Assembly: GCA_964615935.1 (NCBI GenBank)
Contig: CAZTTG010000059.1
Coordinates: 1 to 38,797 of the forward strand
DNA length: 38,797 nucleotides
Source: CAZTTG01 sp964615935
GTDB lineage: Bacteria; Planctomycetota; UBA1135; GCA-002686595
Direction: 5' to 3'
This document shows positions 17,154 to 25,121 of the stretch, one piece after another; within the stretch, counting starts at the first letter, position 1, and each line of letters begins with the position of its first letter. The notes below the pieces were generated by a model. The model was not told where the DNA came from. It saw only the letters and a list, made by a program, of their open reading frames with translations, and did not search any database. The position numbers and the translations under genes were made by a program.

Positions 17154-18238
17154 GGCCCGCCATCGCGCAAGCTCCCGCCCGGCGGGCCGGCCTGACCCTG
17201 ATCGAGCTGGTGGTCGCCACCGCCCTGATGTCGATCCTGATGCTCGCCATCTTCCAGCTCCTGCAGAGCTCGCTGGGGATCTGGGAGCGCACCGAGTCGC
17301 GCCGCGAGCTGGTCGAGGGTCTGAGCGGGGTGGCGCGGATCGTCGACCGCGACCTGCGCGCCGTGGACGGCGGCCCGCGGGGCGACTTCCTGGTCGACTG
17401 GAACACCTTCGACCTCACCGGCGACGGCGTGCGGGACACCCTGTGGCCGCGCATCCGGATGGTGCGCACCGCCTCGGCGGCCGAGCTCCAGCACCTGCCG
17501 GTGGAGCAGCGGCCCCCCGACGGCCAGGGCCTCCTGGAGGTGGCCTGGGCGGTGGTGCCGGCGAGCTCCCCCGGCCAGCGCACCGCCGACCCCGACGTGG
17601 CCGCCGAGGGCCTCCTCCTGCGGGGCGAGCGCCTGGCCGGGAGCGGGGTCTCGATCTTCTCCTCGAGCTGGTTCGACGGCACCGGCCTGCCTCCCGCCGG
17701 CCTCACCGCCGAGGTCTCCGGGGGCGTCCTGTGGATGGGCGTCCTGTGCGCCACCCAGACCTCGATCCTGCACGACGGCTGGACCCTCGGGGACGAGCTG
17801 GAGGACTGCGCCTCGAGCTGGGACGCCTGGAGCCGCGACCGCCCCGACGTCACCCTGCACGCCTGGAACCTGCCGGGCGCGGGCATGCCCGAGGCCCGCG
17901 ACCGGGCCCTCCTGCCGCGGCGGGTGCGGGTGGAACTCGAGATCGAGCGGCCCAAGGACCGCCGGCGCCGCACCCGGATCGTCTCGGAGGTCGCGGTCGA
18001 GGACTCCGGCCTGCGCGTGGACGATCCCAGCCGCCTGCCGCGGGGGGAGGATCGCTTCGTGCTCATCGGGACCGAGTGGATGGAGCTGAAGGCGGTCCAC
18101 GGCGACCGCATCACCGTGGGCCGCGGCGCCCGCGGCTCGCGCCCGCTTCCCCACCAGCCGGGCGAGATGGTCCACTGGGGCAAGCGCCTGGTGCGCGAGA
18201 TCCCCATCGCCCTCTACCGCGAGGACTGGAACCTGTGA
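17150..18238 (+). CDS. GspJ-like minor pseudopilin
   Basis: A 362-residue protein. The prepilin site is AGLTLIELVVATALMSILM (cleavage after G14, Glu at +5), followed by AIFQLLQSSLGIWERTESRR and a long domain typical of GspJ (RIVDRDLRAVDG). GspJ is usually about 200 residues; the extra length includes acidic loops and a segment VGRGARGSRPLPHQPGEMV that recalls the module repeated in the giant GspK. The start is TTG at 17150, overlapping the gspK stop (TTGA), with GGAGGG upstream; no ATG is available before the prepilin motif. Expected to join the pseudopilus tip complex with H, I and K. Confidence 0.8.
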   Translation: MRPAIAQAPARRAGLTLIELVVATALMSILMLAIFQLLQSSLGIWERTESRRELVEGLSGVARIVDRDLRAVDGGPRGDFLVDWNTFDLTGDGVRDTLWPRIRMVRTASAAELQHLPVEQRPPDGQGLLEVAWAVVPASSPGQRTADPDVAAEGLLLRGERLAGSGVSIFSSSWFDGTGLPPAGLTAEVSGGVLWMGVLCATQTSILHDGWTLGDELEDCASSWDAWSRDRPDVTLHAWNLPGAGMPEARDRALLPRRVRVELEIERPKDRRRRTRIVSEVAVEDSGLRVDDPSRLPRGEDRFVLIGTEWMELKAVHGDRITVGRGARGSRPLPHQPGEMVHWGKRLVREIPIALYREDWNL

Positions 18239-18771
18239 AGATCCGTCCCAGGATGTCCTTCGGGGGAAGTGGGTCCGGCTTCACCATCGTGGAGGTGGTG
18301 GTGGCCATGGGCCTGCTCCTGCTCGGCATGAGCTCCATCCTGGCCCTGCTCAGCTACGGGGCGGGCATGACCCGCACCGCGCAGCTCCGCACCGCGGGGG
18401 CCTCGGCCGTGGAGGCCATCGTGGCCGACATGGAGGAGGGCCTCTTCCCGCTGGTGCTGCACGAGGAGGCCTTCGCCCCGGTCGCCGGCGAGCCGGAGGC
18501 GATCGAGGACCGAGCGGTCCCGGGCCATCCGGGCATCACCTACTCGGCCGTGGCCGAGCCCCATCCCGATCAGCTGGCCCGCCCCGGCGGTCCGCTGGAG
18601 TACAAGGTCGACGTGGTCATGAAGTGGCAGGCCGGCGGCCAGGCGCGGGTGCGGCGCTTCACCGCGCTGCTCCTGCGGGAGGTCCCCTTCGGGGAGCGCC
18701 TGCGCCGCCAGTTCGTCGAGCAGCTGGACCCGGCACCGGCCGTGTCCCCTTCCGAGGAAGAATCACAGTGA
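18235..18771 (+). CDS. GspI-like minor pseudopilin
   Basis: A 178-residue protein with the prepilin motif GSGFTIVEVVVAMGLLLLGM (cleavage after G15, Glu at +5). The length and the short beta-rich C-terminal domain fit GspI, the adapter of the tip complex. GTG at 18235 overlaps the previous stop as GTGA; ATG at 18253 is a possible alternative. The C-terminal end is acidic (SPSEEESQ). It completes the G-H-K-J-I set, an order different from the usual G-H-I-J-K. Confidence 0.78.
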   Translation: MKIRPRMSFGGSGSGFTIVEVVVAMGLLLLGMSSILALLSYGAGMTRTAQLRTAGASAVEAIVADMEEGLFPLVLHEEAFAPVAGEPEAIEDRAVPGHPGITYSAVAEPHPDQLARPGGPLEYKVDVVMKWQAGGQARVRRFTALLLREVPFGERLRRQFVEQLDPAPAVSPSEEESQ

Positions 18772-20330
18772 AGAACCCGATCCGAAGCGCGACCGCAGCG
18801 GCCCTGGCCCTGGCGTGCCTGGCCCTCGGCCCGGCCGCCGCGCAGGAGGCCGATCCCGAGGCGGCGCCGGAGGAGCCGACCGCCGCCGCCACCACCACCA
18901 TGCTGCGCATGCTGGACGGCGGCATCCTGTGGGGCGGGATCGAGGAGCACACCGCCGAGGGTCTCCTCTTCCGGCGCCTGGACAACGGCGGGCTGGTGCG
19001 CCTGCCCTGGAGGCTCCTGGATCCAGCGCTCAGCGAGGATCTGCAGCTCCGGTACGGCTACATCGATGAGCAGGGCGAGGAGCTGATGGTCGAGGCCGAC
19101 CGGCTCGTCATCCTCGACCCGACGAGCCCCACCGGCGAGACCGAGATCATCGGCCTCATCATCAACCGCACCGAGGAGAACCTCTACGTCAAGTGCGGGG
19201 GCAACATCATCCCCGTCCCCAAGATGCGCATCCAGGGGGCGGCCACCAAGGTGCAGATCCCGGCGCTCGACGTGTACACGGCCGACGAGCTCTACGCCGC
19301 CGAGGCCCTGCGCATGGACCCCACCTCGGCCGCCGACCACGTGGAGGTGGCGGGCTTCTGCGAGCGCATCCTCGACTTCCGGAAGGCCCTGCTCCACTAC
19401 CAGGTGGCCCGCGAGCTGGGGTGCGAGGAGCTCGAGATCGACATCGACGCGGTGATCGCCCGGGCCGAGGTCAAGGCCGAGAACCAGGCCCAGATCGACG
19501 CCCTGCACGAGATCGACTCGCTGCGCGCGCGGGGCAACTACGACAAGGCCCTGGCTCGGTGCGAGGCCTTCCCCGAGGTATTCCCCGACAGCCCCTTCAC
19601 CATGGAGGTCCTCAAGCGCCAGGACCGGGTGGAGCGGGCCCGCGAGGAGGCCATGCGGGAGCTGGTGGCGACCTCCTGGCACCGCCATACGACGAAGCTG
19701 TCGCGGGAGGCCGCCCGCAGCATGACGATCGACCAGGCGATCGACTACGCCGAGGAGACGATGCGCGAGGAGGTCATCGAGAAGGTGCACGGCGACCTGG
19801 CCAAGCGCATCCCCTCGGCCGAGCCCGACGACGTGATGCGGCTGTGGCCCGACCGCAAGCGCAGCCGCTGGCGCACGGCCTCCTACGGTCTGGGCACCTG
19901 GCTCCTGGGCGACGCCAAGGCGCGCGCCGGGGGGCAGGAGGAGGAGCAGGCCGAGCCCACGTCCGAGAAGGACGCCCAGCGGCAGGCCCTCGAGGAGAAG
20001 ATCAAGCGCTACCTGCAGAACCAGAAGCTCGCCCGCCAGTCGCGCGGGGCCAGCGAGGAGGAGGGGGATCAGCGCGAGAAGTTCTGGGCCACCTTCCCCT
20101 ACAACGCCAAGCACCTGTGGATCCTGGCCTACTACGCCGAGAACTCGGGCGACATGGAGGTGCGCGACAGGATCAAGTTCCAGCCCTGCCCCACCTGCGC
20201 CGGCAAGGGGGTGCGCGAGGTGCTGTACACCGGCGGCGCCCGCACCGGCAGCCGCAGCTCCGAGCTGCAGATCGTCGAGTGCCCCACCTGCCACCACGTG
20301 GGGATCATCCGCCGGATCCAGTACCGCTGA
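18768..20330 (+). CDS. Exported protein with paired CxxC motifs
   Basis: Not a family I can name. A signal peptide (SATAAALALACLALGPAAAQ) ends near residue 26. The first 180 residues look beta-rich (DGGILWGGIEEHTAEGLLFR, PVPKMRIQGAATKVQIP). Residues about 185-300 are helical and TPR-like (FRKALLHYQVARELG, YDKALARCEAFPEVFPDSPF). A charged linker follows, then CPTCAGKG (about 472) and CPTCHHVG (about 504). These two CxxC pairs resemble half of the DnaJ zinc-binding domain and probably hold one zinc, or are disulfide-forming in the periplasm. GTG at 18768 overlaps the gspI stop (GTGA), so it belongs to the secretion operon. Total 520 residues. Confidence 0.7.
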   Translation: MKNPIRSATAAALALACLALGPAAAQEADPEAAPEEPTAAATTTMLRMLDGGILWGGIEEHTAEGLLFRRLDNGGLVRLPWRLLDPALSEDLQLRYGYIDEQGEELMVEADRLVILDPTSPTGETEIIGLIINRTEENLYVKCGGNIIPVPKMRIQGAATKVQIPALDVYTADELYAAEALRMDPTSAADHVEVAGFCERILDFRKALLHYQVARELGCEELEIDIDAVIARAEVKAENQAQIDALHEIDSLRARGNYDKALARCEAFPEVFPDSPFTMEVLKRQDRVERAREEAMRELVATSWHRHTTKLSREAARSMTIDQAIDYAEETMREEVIEKVHGDLAKRIPSAEPDDVMRLWPDRKRSRWRTASYGLGTWLLGDAKARAGGQEEEQAEPTSEKDAQRQALEEKIKRYLQNQKLARQSRGASEEEGDQREKFWATFPYNAKHLWILAYYAENSGDMEVRDRIKFQPCPTCAGKGVREVLYTGGARTGSRSSELQIVECPTCHHVGIIRRIQYR

Positions 20331-20344
20331 GGGAGGCGGCTCTC

Positions 20345-21379
20345 ATGACGCGCGTCCGTCCCGCGATCGCCCTCGCGCTGCTCCTGGCGGTCGGGATCCC
20401 CTGCGCCTCCTGCGCCACCGCCAATCCCGAGCGGGGCGGCGGCGCCCGCCCCGGGGTGCGCACGCCGGCCGAGCGGGCCTCCGGGGGCGAGGTCGCCCCC
20501 GCGCCCGCGACCCCCGAGCCTGCGCCCGAGCCCGCACCCGCGACCCCCGAGCCCGATCCGGCCCCCGCGCTCGAGCCCGAGCCCGAGCCGGCCGAGACCG
20601 CGATCATCGGCGAGGTGGGGGGGAAGCCCATCACCCGCGAGGACCTCCTGGTGCGCGCCTGGTGGCGCGCCTGCCCGCAGGTGGCCGGGGTCCTCGACCA
20701 GCTCGTCACCGAGCGCCTGGTCCTGCTCGAGGCCGCCCGCCTGGAGATCGCCCTGGCGCCGGAGCGGGTCGAGGAGGAGCTGGCGCGGGCCTGGTCGGTC
20801 CTCGAGGAGGCCGAGCGGGCGGGCGGGCCCTCGCCGCAGGAGCAGATCCGACAGCGCGGCTTCGAGCCGGACTTCTTCCGCGCGCAGCTCCGCCACGACA
20901 CCATCGTGGACCTGCTGCTGGAGCGCGCGGCCCGCGCGTGGACCCTGGAGAGCGACCGGCGCGTGGTCCAGGTCCTCGAGGTCGATGGGGGGGATGCCCT
21001 CGCGGCCGTGCAGGAGGGTCTGGCCGCGGGCCGCCCCTTCGGCGAGCTGGCCCTGGCCCACGGCGCCGGCGAGACGGGGAAGGCGGGCGGCACCCGGATG
21101 ACCCTGGTGCAGTCGGAGGCCTCGCCCCTCGGCCGCGTGGCCTTCCACACCGAGATCGGCGAGATCGCCGGCCCCCTGCCCTTCGAGGACCGCAACCTCT
21201 TCCTGCTGGTGGAGCGGGAGGAGCCGGCGATCGACGCGGAGCGAGTCGCCCTGCGACCGCTCCTGGAGGCCAGCCTGATCGAGCGCGAGGTCGGCGAGGT
21301 CGAGTTCCACCAGTGGCGCCAGGCCATGGCCCGCCGCTACGAGATCGACCTGGAGCCCTTCTTCGAGCTCGTGCGATAG
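20345..21379 (+). CDS. Exported parvulin-like peptidyl-prolyl isomerase
   Basis: A 344-residue exported protein. The N-terminal hydrophobic stretch (IALALLLAVGIPCASC) is a signal peptide; a lipoprotein box is possible but imperfect. A low-complexity linker of Pro, Glu and Ala (about 45-85) follows. The rest matches the SurA/PpiC layout: a SurA_N-like helical part (GEVGGKPITREDLLVRAWW, LDQLVTERLVLLEAARLEI) and a parvulin domain (about 215-300) with VQEGLAAGRPFGELALAHG, GKAGGTRMTL and FHTEIGEIAGPLPFEDRN. Such proteins help fold or hold exported proteins. ATG at 20345 has GGGAGG 8 nt upstream, 14 nt past the previous gene. It is the last gene of the block and could assist pseudopilin assembly. 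Confidence 0.78.
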   Translation: MTRVRPAIALALLLAVGIPCASCATANPERGGGARPGVRTPAERASGGEVAPAPATPEPAPEPAPATPEPDPAPALEPEPEPAETAIIGEVGGKPITREDLLVRAWWRACPQVAGVLDQLVTERLVLLEAARLEIALAPERVEEELARAWSVLEEAERAGGPSPQEQIRQRGFEPDFFRAQLRHDTIVDLLLERAARAWTLESDRRVVQVLEVDGGDALAAVQEGLAAGRPFGELALAHGAGETGKAGGTRMTLVQSEASPLGRVAFHTEIGEIAGPLPFEDRNLFLLVEREEPAIDAERVALRPLLEASLIEREVGEVEFHQWRQAMARRYEIDLEPFFELVR

Positions 21380-21391
21380 CCCGCCAGGGCC

Positions 21392-21420
21392 TTGACCCGC
21401 GCCTCCCCGGTCGCGATCTT
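21392..21420 (+). promoter_or_regulatory. Proposed promoter of scpB
   Basis: TTGACC (21392-21397), a 17-nt spacer and GATCTT (21415-21420), ending 7 nt before ATG 21428. The same TTG could be misread as a start codon for scpB; as a -35 box it makes better sense. The -10 element is weak. Confidence 0.3.
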
Positions 21421-21427
21421 CCACTCC

Positions 21428-22168
21428 ATGAGCCCCGAAGAAGCCGACCTGCGGGACGTGCGCGGCGTGCTCTGCGCGGGGCCGGCCGAGACCGTGGACA
21501 CCCGCGACGATCAACCCGAGCCCGAGGCGAAGCCGACCGAGACCAGGGCGGAGCCGACCGAGACCGGCGCGCCCGAGCCGGACCTCGACTCGGACGCCGA
21601 GGACCGGGAGGCCGCCCCGGCGCGGGCCGGGCCCGGGAGCCGGCTCTCCGAGGGCGAGCTCGAGCGCCAGCTCGCGGCCGTCCTCTTCGCCTCCCCCGAG
21701 GCCCTCGGGCTGGCCCGGCTGGTGGCGCTCCTGGAGCGCCCGCGGCCGGCCCAGGTCCGCGCCGCCCTGCGCGCCCTGAGGGAGCGCCTGGCGTCCTCGG
21801 GCCTGCCCTTCGAGCTGCGCTCGATCGCCGGGGGCTGGCAGCTCTTCACCAGCGCCGACCTGGCCGAGGTGGTGGAGCGCTCCGGCCGGCAGCGGCGCGA
21901 GGAGCGCGTCAGCCCGGCCGCCATGGAGACCCTGGCGGTGGTGGCCTACCGCCAGCCGGTCACCAAGGCCGAGATCGAGGCCATCCGCGGGGTCCAGGCC
22001 GGCCCGATCCTGCGCTCGCTGGTCGATCGGGGCCTGATCCGGGTCACCGGGCGGGCCGACGTGCCCGGGCACCCCCTGCTCTACGGGACCACCCGCCGCT
22101 TCCTGGACAGCTTCGGGCTGATGAGCCTGGACGAGCTGCCCCGGGACGGGGAGCTCCTGCGGGACTAG
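21428..22168 (+). CDS. scpB: Segregation and condensation protein B
   Basis: ScpB is the winged-helix kleisin partner that works with ScpA and SMC in chromosome condensation. The first 70 residues are an acidic, low-complexity extension (EPEAKPTETRAEPTETG). The core shows LERQLAAVLFASPEALGLA, FELRSIAGGWQLFT, ETLAVVAYRQPVTKAEIEAI, then VQAGPILRSLVDRGLIRVTG and the PLLYGTTRRFLDSFGL end that define the family. I use ATG 21428 (246 aa); TTG 21392 would add 12 residues but coincides with a -35-like box. No scpA lies next to it, unlike the common scpA-scpB pair. Between the secretion operon and a PpiD-like gene, on the same strand. Confidence 0.93.
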   Translation: MSPEEADLRDVRGVLCAGPAETVDTRDDQPEPEAKPTETRAEPTETGAPEPDLDSDAEDREAAPARAGPGSRLSEGELERQLAAVLFASPEALGLARLVALLERPRPAQVRAALRALRERLASSGLPFELRSIAGGWQLFTSADLAEVVERSGRQRREERVSPAAMETLAVVAYRQPVTKAEIEAIRGVQAGPILRSLVDRGLIRVTGRADVPGHPLLYGTTRRFLDSFGLMSLDELPRDGELLRD

Positions 22169-22200
22169 CCCCCGATGTCTCCCGGGGCGCCCGCCCCGGC

Positions 22201-22230
22201 TTGCACCCCCCGAGCCCGCCCCACTACACT
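22201..22230 (+). promoter_or_regulatory. Proposed promoter of the PpiD-like gene
   Basis: TTGCAC (22201-22206), an 18-nt spacer and TACACT (22225-22230) in the 150-nt gap after scpB. The leader to ATG 22319 would be about 80 nt. Confidence 0.4.
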
Positions 22231-22318
22231 CCCCGGTCTGCGCCCGGGCAGGGAGCTCCCGCTGCCCGCACCCCCGTCTCCCTCTGACCGTCCCGGAAAG
22301 GGACGTGGCAGCCCAGGT

Positions 22319-24328
22319 ATGGCCAAGAAGAGAAGCCCCTCCGTCAAGCCCCAGCCCAAGCCCGCCTCCGCTTCGGCCAAGCCCGCCCGCGACGACGACG
22401 TGATCGTCGTCCCCAAGGGGCATAGCAAGCTGAGGTTCTTCTTCATCCTGGGGCTGATGATCTTCACGCTGATCATCTTCACCATCGGCGACCAGTTCAC
22501 CCAGGCGTTCGGAACCCGCACCGCACCGGACGAGAGGCCGGCCATGGCCTGGGACCACCCCAGCAAGGGGCGGCTGGAGGTCGACGTCGACGACTGGTTC
22601 ACCTTCAAGCGGGCGCTGGACAACTTCTACTGGGTGCAGAACCGGCGCTCGGACTTCACCGACGACTTCGTCGCGCGGATGATGGTCCTGGACGAGCTGG
22701 CCCTGGACGCCGGCATCGAGATCTCCCCGGACGAGCTCCGGGACGGCATCCTGCAGGGCTTCGGGCGGGGCGGCCCGGACCCGGCCCTCTCGCTGATGGG
22801 CTTCTTCAGCGCCGAGCGCTACCAGGAGGCGCTGCGCTACCGCGGGGTGTCCCCCGGCGACTTCGAGTCCATCGTGCGCCGGTGCATGCGGGTGCTGCGC
22901 TACCAGCAGATGCTCGGTTTTGCCGTGGCCCAGCCCACCCCGGAGGCGATCATCGAGTCCTGGAAGGAGGTCAACCAGGAGCACGCCTTCGACTACGTCG
23001 AGCTCGCGGTGGAGGACTTCCAGGAGGCGGCCGGGGCCGAGCTGCCCGAGGACGCGGAGCTCGAGCTGTGGTACGCGGAGCTGGCCGGCCGCGACCTGGT
23101 CTTCTTCGAGGAGATGCTGCCGGAGCGCTACCAGGCCGAGTTCGTCGGCCTGCGGGTCGAGGGCGAGGAGACCGCGGCGGGCCTGCTCGAGCAGTACCCC
23201 CTGGCGGAGGGCGAGGACCTCGAGGCGCTCGCCCGGACGTACTACGACTTCTACTACGACGTGCGCTTCCGGCGCCCCGAGCCCCTGAGCGAGGACCAGG
23301 AGCCCGAGGCCGCCGCCCGCCTGTACCTGCCCTTCGAGGAGGTGGTCGAGGCCTGCCGCCGGGAGGCCCCCATCCGGATGGCCCTGCTGAGCTGGCTGCG
23401 CGATCTGCAGGTCCAGGCCGCGGGGGGGGAGGAGCTCGCGCTGACCGTCGAGGCCGAGCGCCTGGGCCTCTTCTTCGAGTACGACGGGGTCGCCCGCAGC
23501 CAGGAGGATTGGGCCGAGCGCGAGGACGGCCTGGGCGGTCCCTTCCTGGCCGAGGCCCTGCGCAACGTCGATCCCACCGGTCTGCCCCTGGACGTCAGCG
23601 TCACCGCCCAGGGCGTCTTCCTCCCCCACGTGATCGAGCGCCACGAGGCCGGGCTGCCCGAGATGGCGGCCATCCGGGAGCGGGTGGTCGAGGAGTGGAC
23701 CGCCGAGCGCGCCGGCGAGCTGGCCCTCGAGGCCCTGGAGGCCCAGCGCGGCGCCCTGGCCCTCTACGAGGACCCCGGGGAGGAGCCGCCCGGCGAGGCC
23801 GAGGAGCCGGGCGAGGAGGATCCCGCCGATGAGGCGGAGCCCTCGGGCCACCCCAAGGTCGACGCGGAGGTGTTCCTGGCGCAGGTCGTCGGCGCCGGCT
23901 ATCAGGTCGGTCACCGGGACTTTTTGCGCGCCAACCTGCCTCCGGCCCGCGATCCCCTGGGCGAGCTCCCGGCGCACCAGTACATCCGGGGCAACTACCA
24001 GCTCACCCAGCTCGAGGAGGGCGAGGTGATCGAGCCGTCGCTCGACGCGGACGAGGAGCACGCCTACCTGATCCGGGCCGCCGGCCAGCGCGATCCGGAG
24101 GAGGTCGACGTGGATCCGATGATGCTGAAGAACTACCGCATGCTGGCGGGGTGGAACCTCTACCGCGAGTTCCAGGAGAGGAACTTCACCGCCGAGGGCT
24201 TGCGGGAGCGCTATGGCCTCTGGGTGGACGCGTGGGAGCGCACGGAGGAGTCGGATCCCGAGGCGGAGGAGGGGGTGGAGCCCGGGGAGGAGCCCCCGCC
24301 GGAGTCGTCGGGCGAGTCCGATCAGTGA
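22319..24328 (+). CDS. PpiD/SurA-like membrane-anchored folding factor
   Basis: A 669-residue protein. A basic cytoplasmic N-terminus (MAKKRSPSVKPQPKP) precedes one membrane helix at about 41-62 (FFFILGLMIFTLIIFTIG), then a large periplasmic part. This contains a SurA_N-like helical region (FVARMMVLDELALDAGIEIS, RYQEALRYRGVSPGDFESIV), as in PpiD, and a long helical domain. I do not see a clear parvulin catalytic domain; a stretch near FLPHVIERHEAGLPEMAAIRE resembles only its last strand. The C-terminus is acidic. ATG at 22319 is the first in frame with the helix and has a weak Shine-Dalgarno (CCAGG). The 3' end overlaps the opposite-strand methyltransferase by 7 nt. It is the second predicted folding factor within 2 kb. 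Confidence 0.7.
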   Translation: MAKKRSPSVKPQPKPASASAKPARDDDVIVVPKGHSKLRFFFILGLMIFTLIIFTIGDQFTQAFGTRTAPDERPAMAWDHPSKGRLEVDVDDWFTFKRALDNFYWVQNRRSDFTDDFVARMMVLDELALDAGIEISPDELRDGILQGFGRGGPDPALSLMGFFSAERYQEALRYRGVSPGDFESIVRRCMRVLRYQQMLGFAVAQPTPEAIIESWKEVNQEHAFDYVELAVEDFQEAAGAELPEDAELELWYAELAGRDLVFFEEMLPERYQAEFVGLRVEGEETAAGLLEQYPLAEGEDLEALARTYYDFYYDVRFRRPEPLSEDQEPEAAARLYLPFEEVVEACRREAPIRMALLSWLRDLQVQAAGGEELALTVEAERLGLFFEYDGVARSQEDWAEREDGLGGPFLAEALRNVDPTGLPLDVSVTAQGVFLPHVIERHEAGLPEMAAIRERVVEEWTAERAGELALEALEAQRGALALYEDPGEEPPGEAEEPGEEDPADEAEPSGHPKVDAEVFLAQVVGAGYQVGHRDFLRANLPPARDPLGELPAHQYIRGNYQLTQLEEGEVIEPSLDADEEHAYLIRAAGQRDPEEVDVDPMMLKNYRMLAGWNLYREFQERNFTAEGLRERYGLWVDAWERTEESDPEAEEGVEPGEEPPPESSGESDQ

Positions 24329-25095
24329 GAGGGCGCGCCCGGCCGGCGCGCGATGGCCGCGATGGAGTGCCCCAGCGGCAGGTCGAAGCGCCTCGCCAGG
24401 GGCAGCTCGGCGGAGAAGGCGCGGTACAGCAGGGCGTGCCCCGGCCAGGGCAGCGGCCAGCTCAGGTTCGTGTAGCCCGCCCTGCGCCCCAACCCCCGCG
24501 CCGCGGCCTCCACCACCCGCGCGGCGAGGACCGCCGGCGCGATCAGGGGGAACAGCAGGCAGTTGGAGCCCGTGCACCGCTCGACCCGCATCCCGCACTC
24601 CGCGATCCGCTCCCGCACCCGGCCCCGGGTGTAGCGCCGTCGATGCCCCGAGATCCGATCGTTGGCGGCGTACAGGAAGGGGTGCGCCGGCACGCTGAGG
24701 AAGCACAGCCCGCCCGGCCTCAGGACCCGCGCCGCCTCGCCCAGCGCGGCGCGGTCGTCGTCGAGGTGCTCGAGCACGTCGAAGAGGCACACGAGGTCGA
24801 AGCTCCCGTCCCGGAAGGGCAGGCGCTGCCCGTCGGCCGCCAGCCCCGCTCCCGGCCCGCGCCGGTCGCAGCGGGAGGCGGCCGCGGGATCGAGATCGAC
24901 CGCCACTACCTCCTCGCCCAGCTCCGCCAGCCCCGGCAGGAACCCGCCCGCCCCCGCTCCCACGTCCAGGATCCGCCGCGGACACGTCCCCCCGAGGTGA
25001 TGCCGCAGGAGGCCCAGGTACACCCGGCGGCGCCCCCGGAACCACCAGTGGTCCCGCTCGAGCTCCCGGAACTGCTGGTGGGCCAGGGCGTCCAC
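24322..25095 (-). CDS. Class I SAM-dependent methyltransferase
   Basis: A 257-residue methyltransferase of the Methyltransf_11/23 type. It has WWFRGRRRVYLGLL at the start, motif I ILDVGAGAGGFLPGLAELG, the acidic residue of motif II in VVAVDLDP, motif IV FDLVCLFDVLEHLDD and motif V ARVLRPGGLCFLSVPAHPFLY. The HRRRYTRGRVRERIAECGM segment is common in this group, often found with glycan or lipid genes. The substrate is unknown. It starts 26 nt after the second methyltransferase gene and is likely co-transcribed. Its 3' end overlaps the convergent PpiD-like gene by 7 nt. Confidence 0.88.
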   Translation of the reverse strand: MDALAHQQFRELERDHWWFRGRRRVYLGLLRHHLGGTCPRRILDVGAGAGGFLPGLAELGEEVVAVDLDPAAASRCDRRGPGAGLAADGQRLPFRDGSFDLVCLFDVLEHLDDDRAALGEAARVLRPGGLCFLSVPAHPFLYAANDRISGHRRRYTRGRVRERIAECGMRVERCTGSNCLLFPLIAPAVLAARVVEAAARGLGRRAGYTNLSWPLPWPGHALLYRAFSAELPLARRFDLPLGHSIAAIARRPGAPSH

Positions 25096-25121
25096 GGTTC
25101 GGCCCCTCGCGCGCCGGGCCC

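Noticed and set aside
21392..21427. TTG at 21392 as the scpB start
   Set aside because: It has no good Shine-Dalgarno and forms a -35-like TTGACC with a 17-nt spacer to a -10-like element before ATG 21428.
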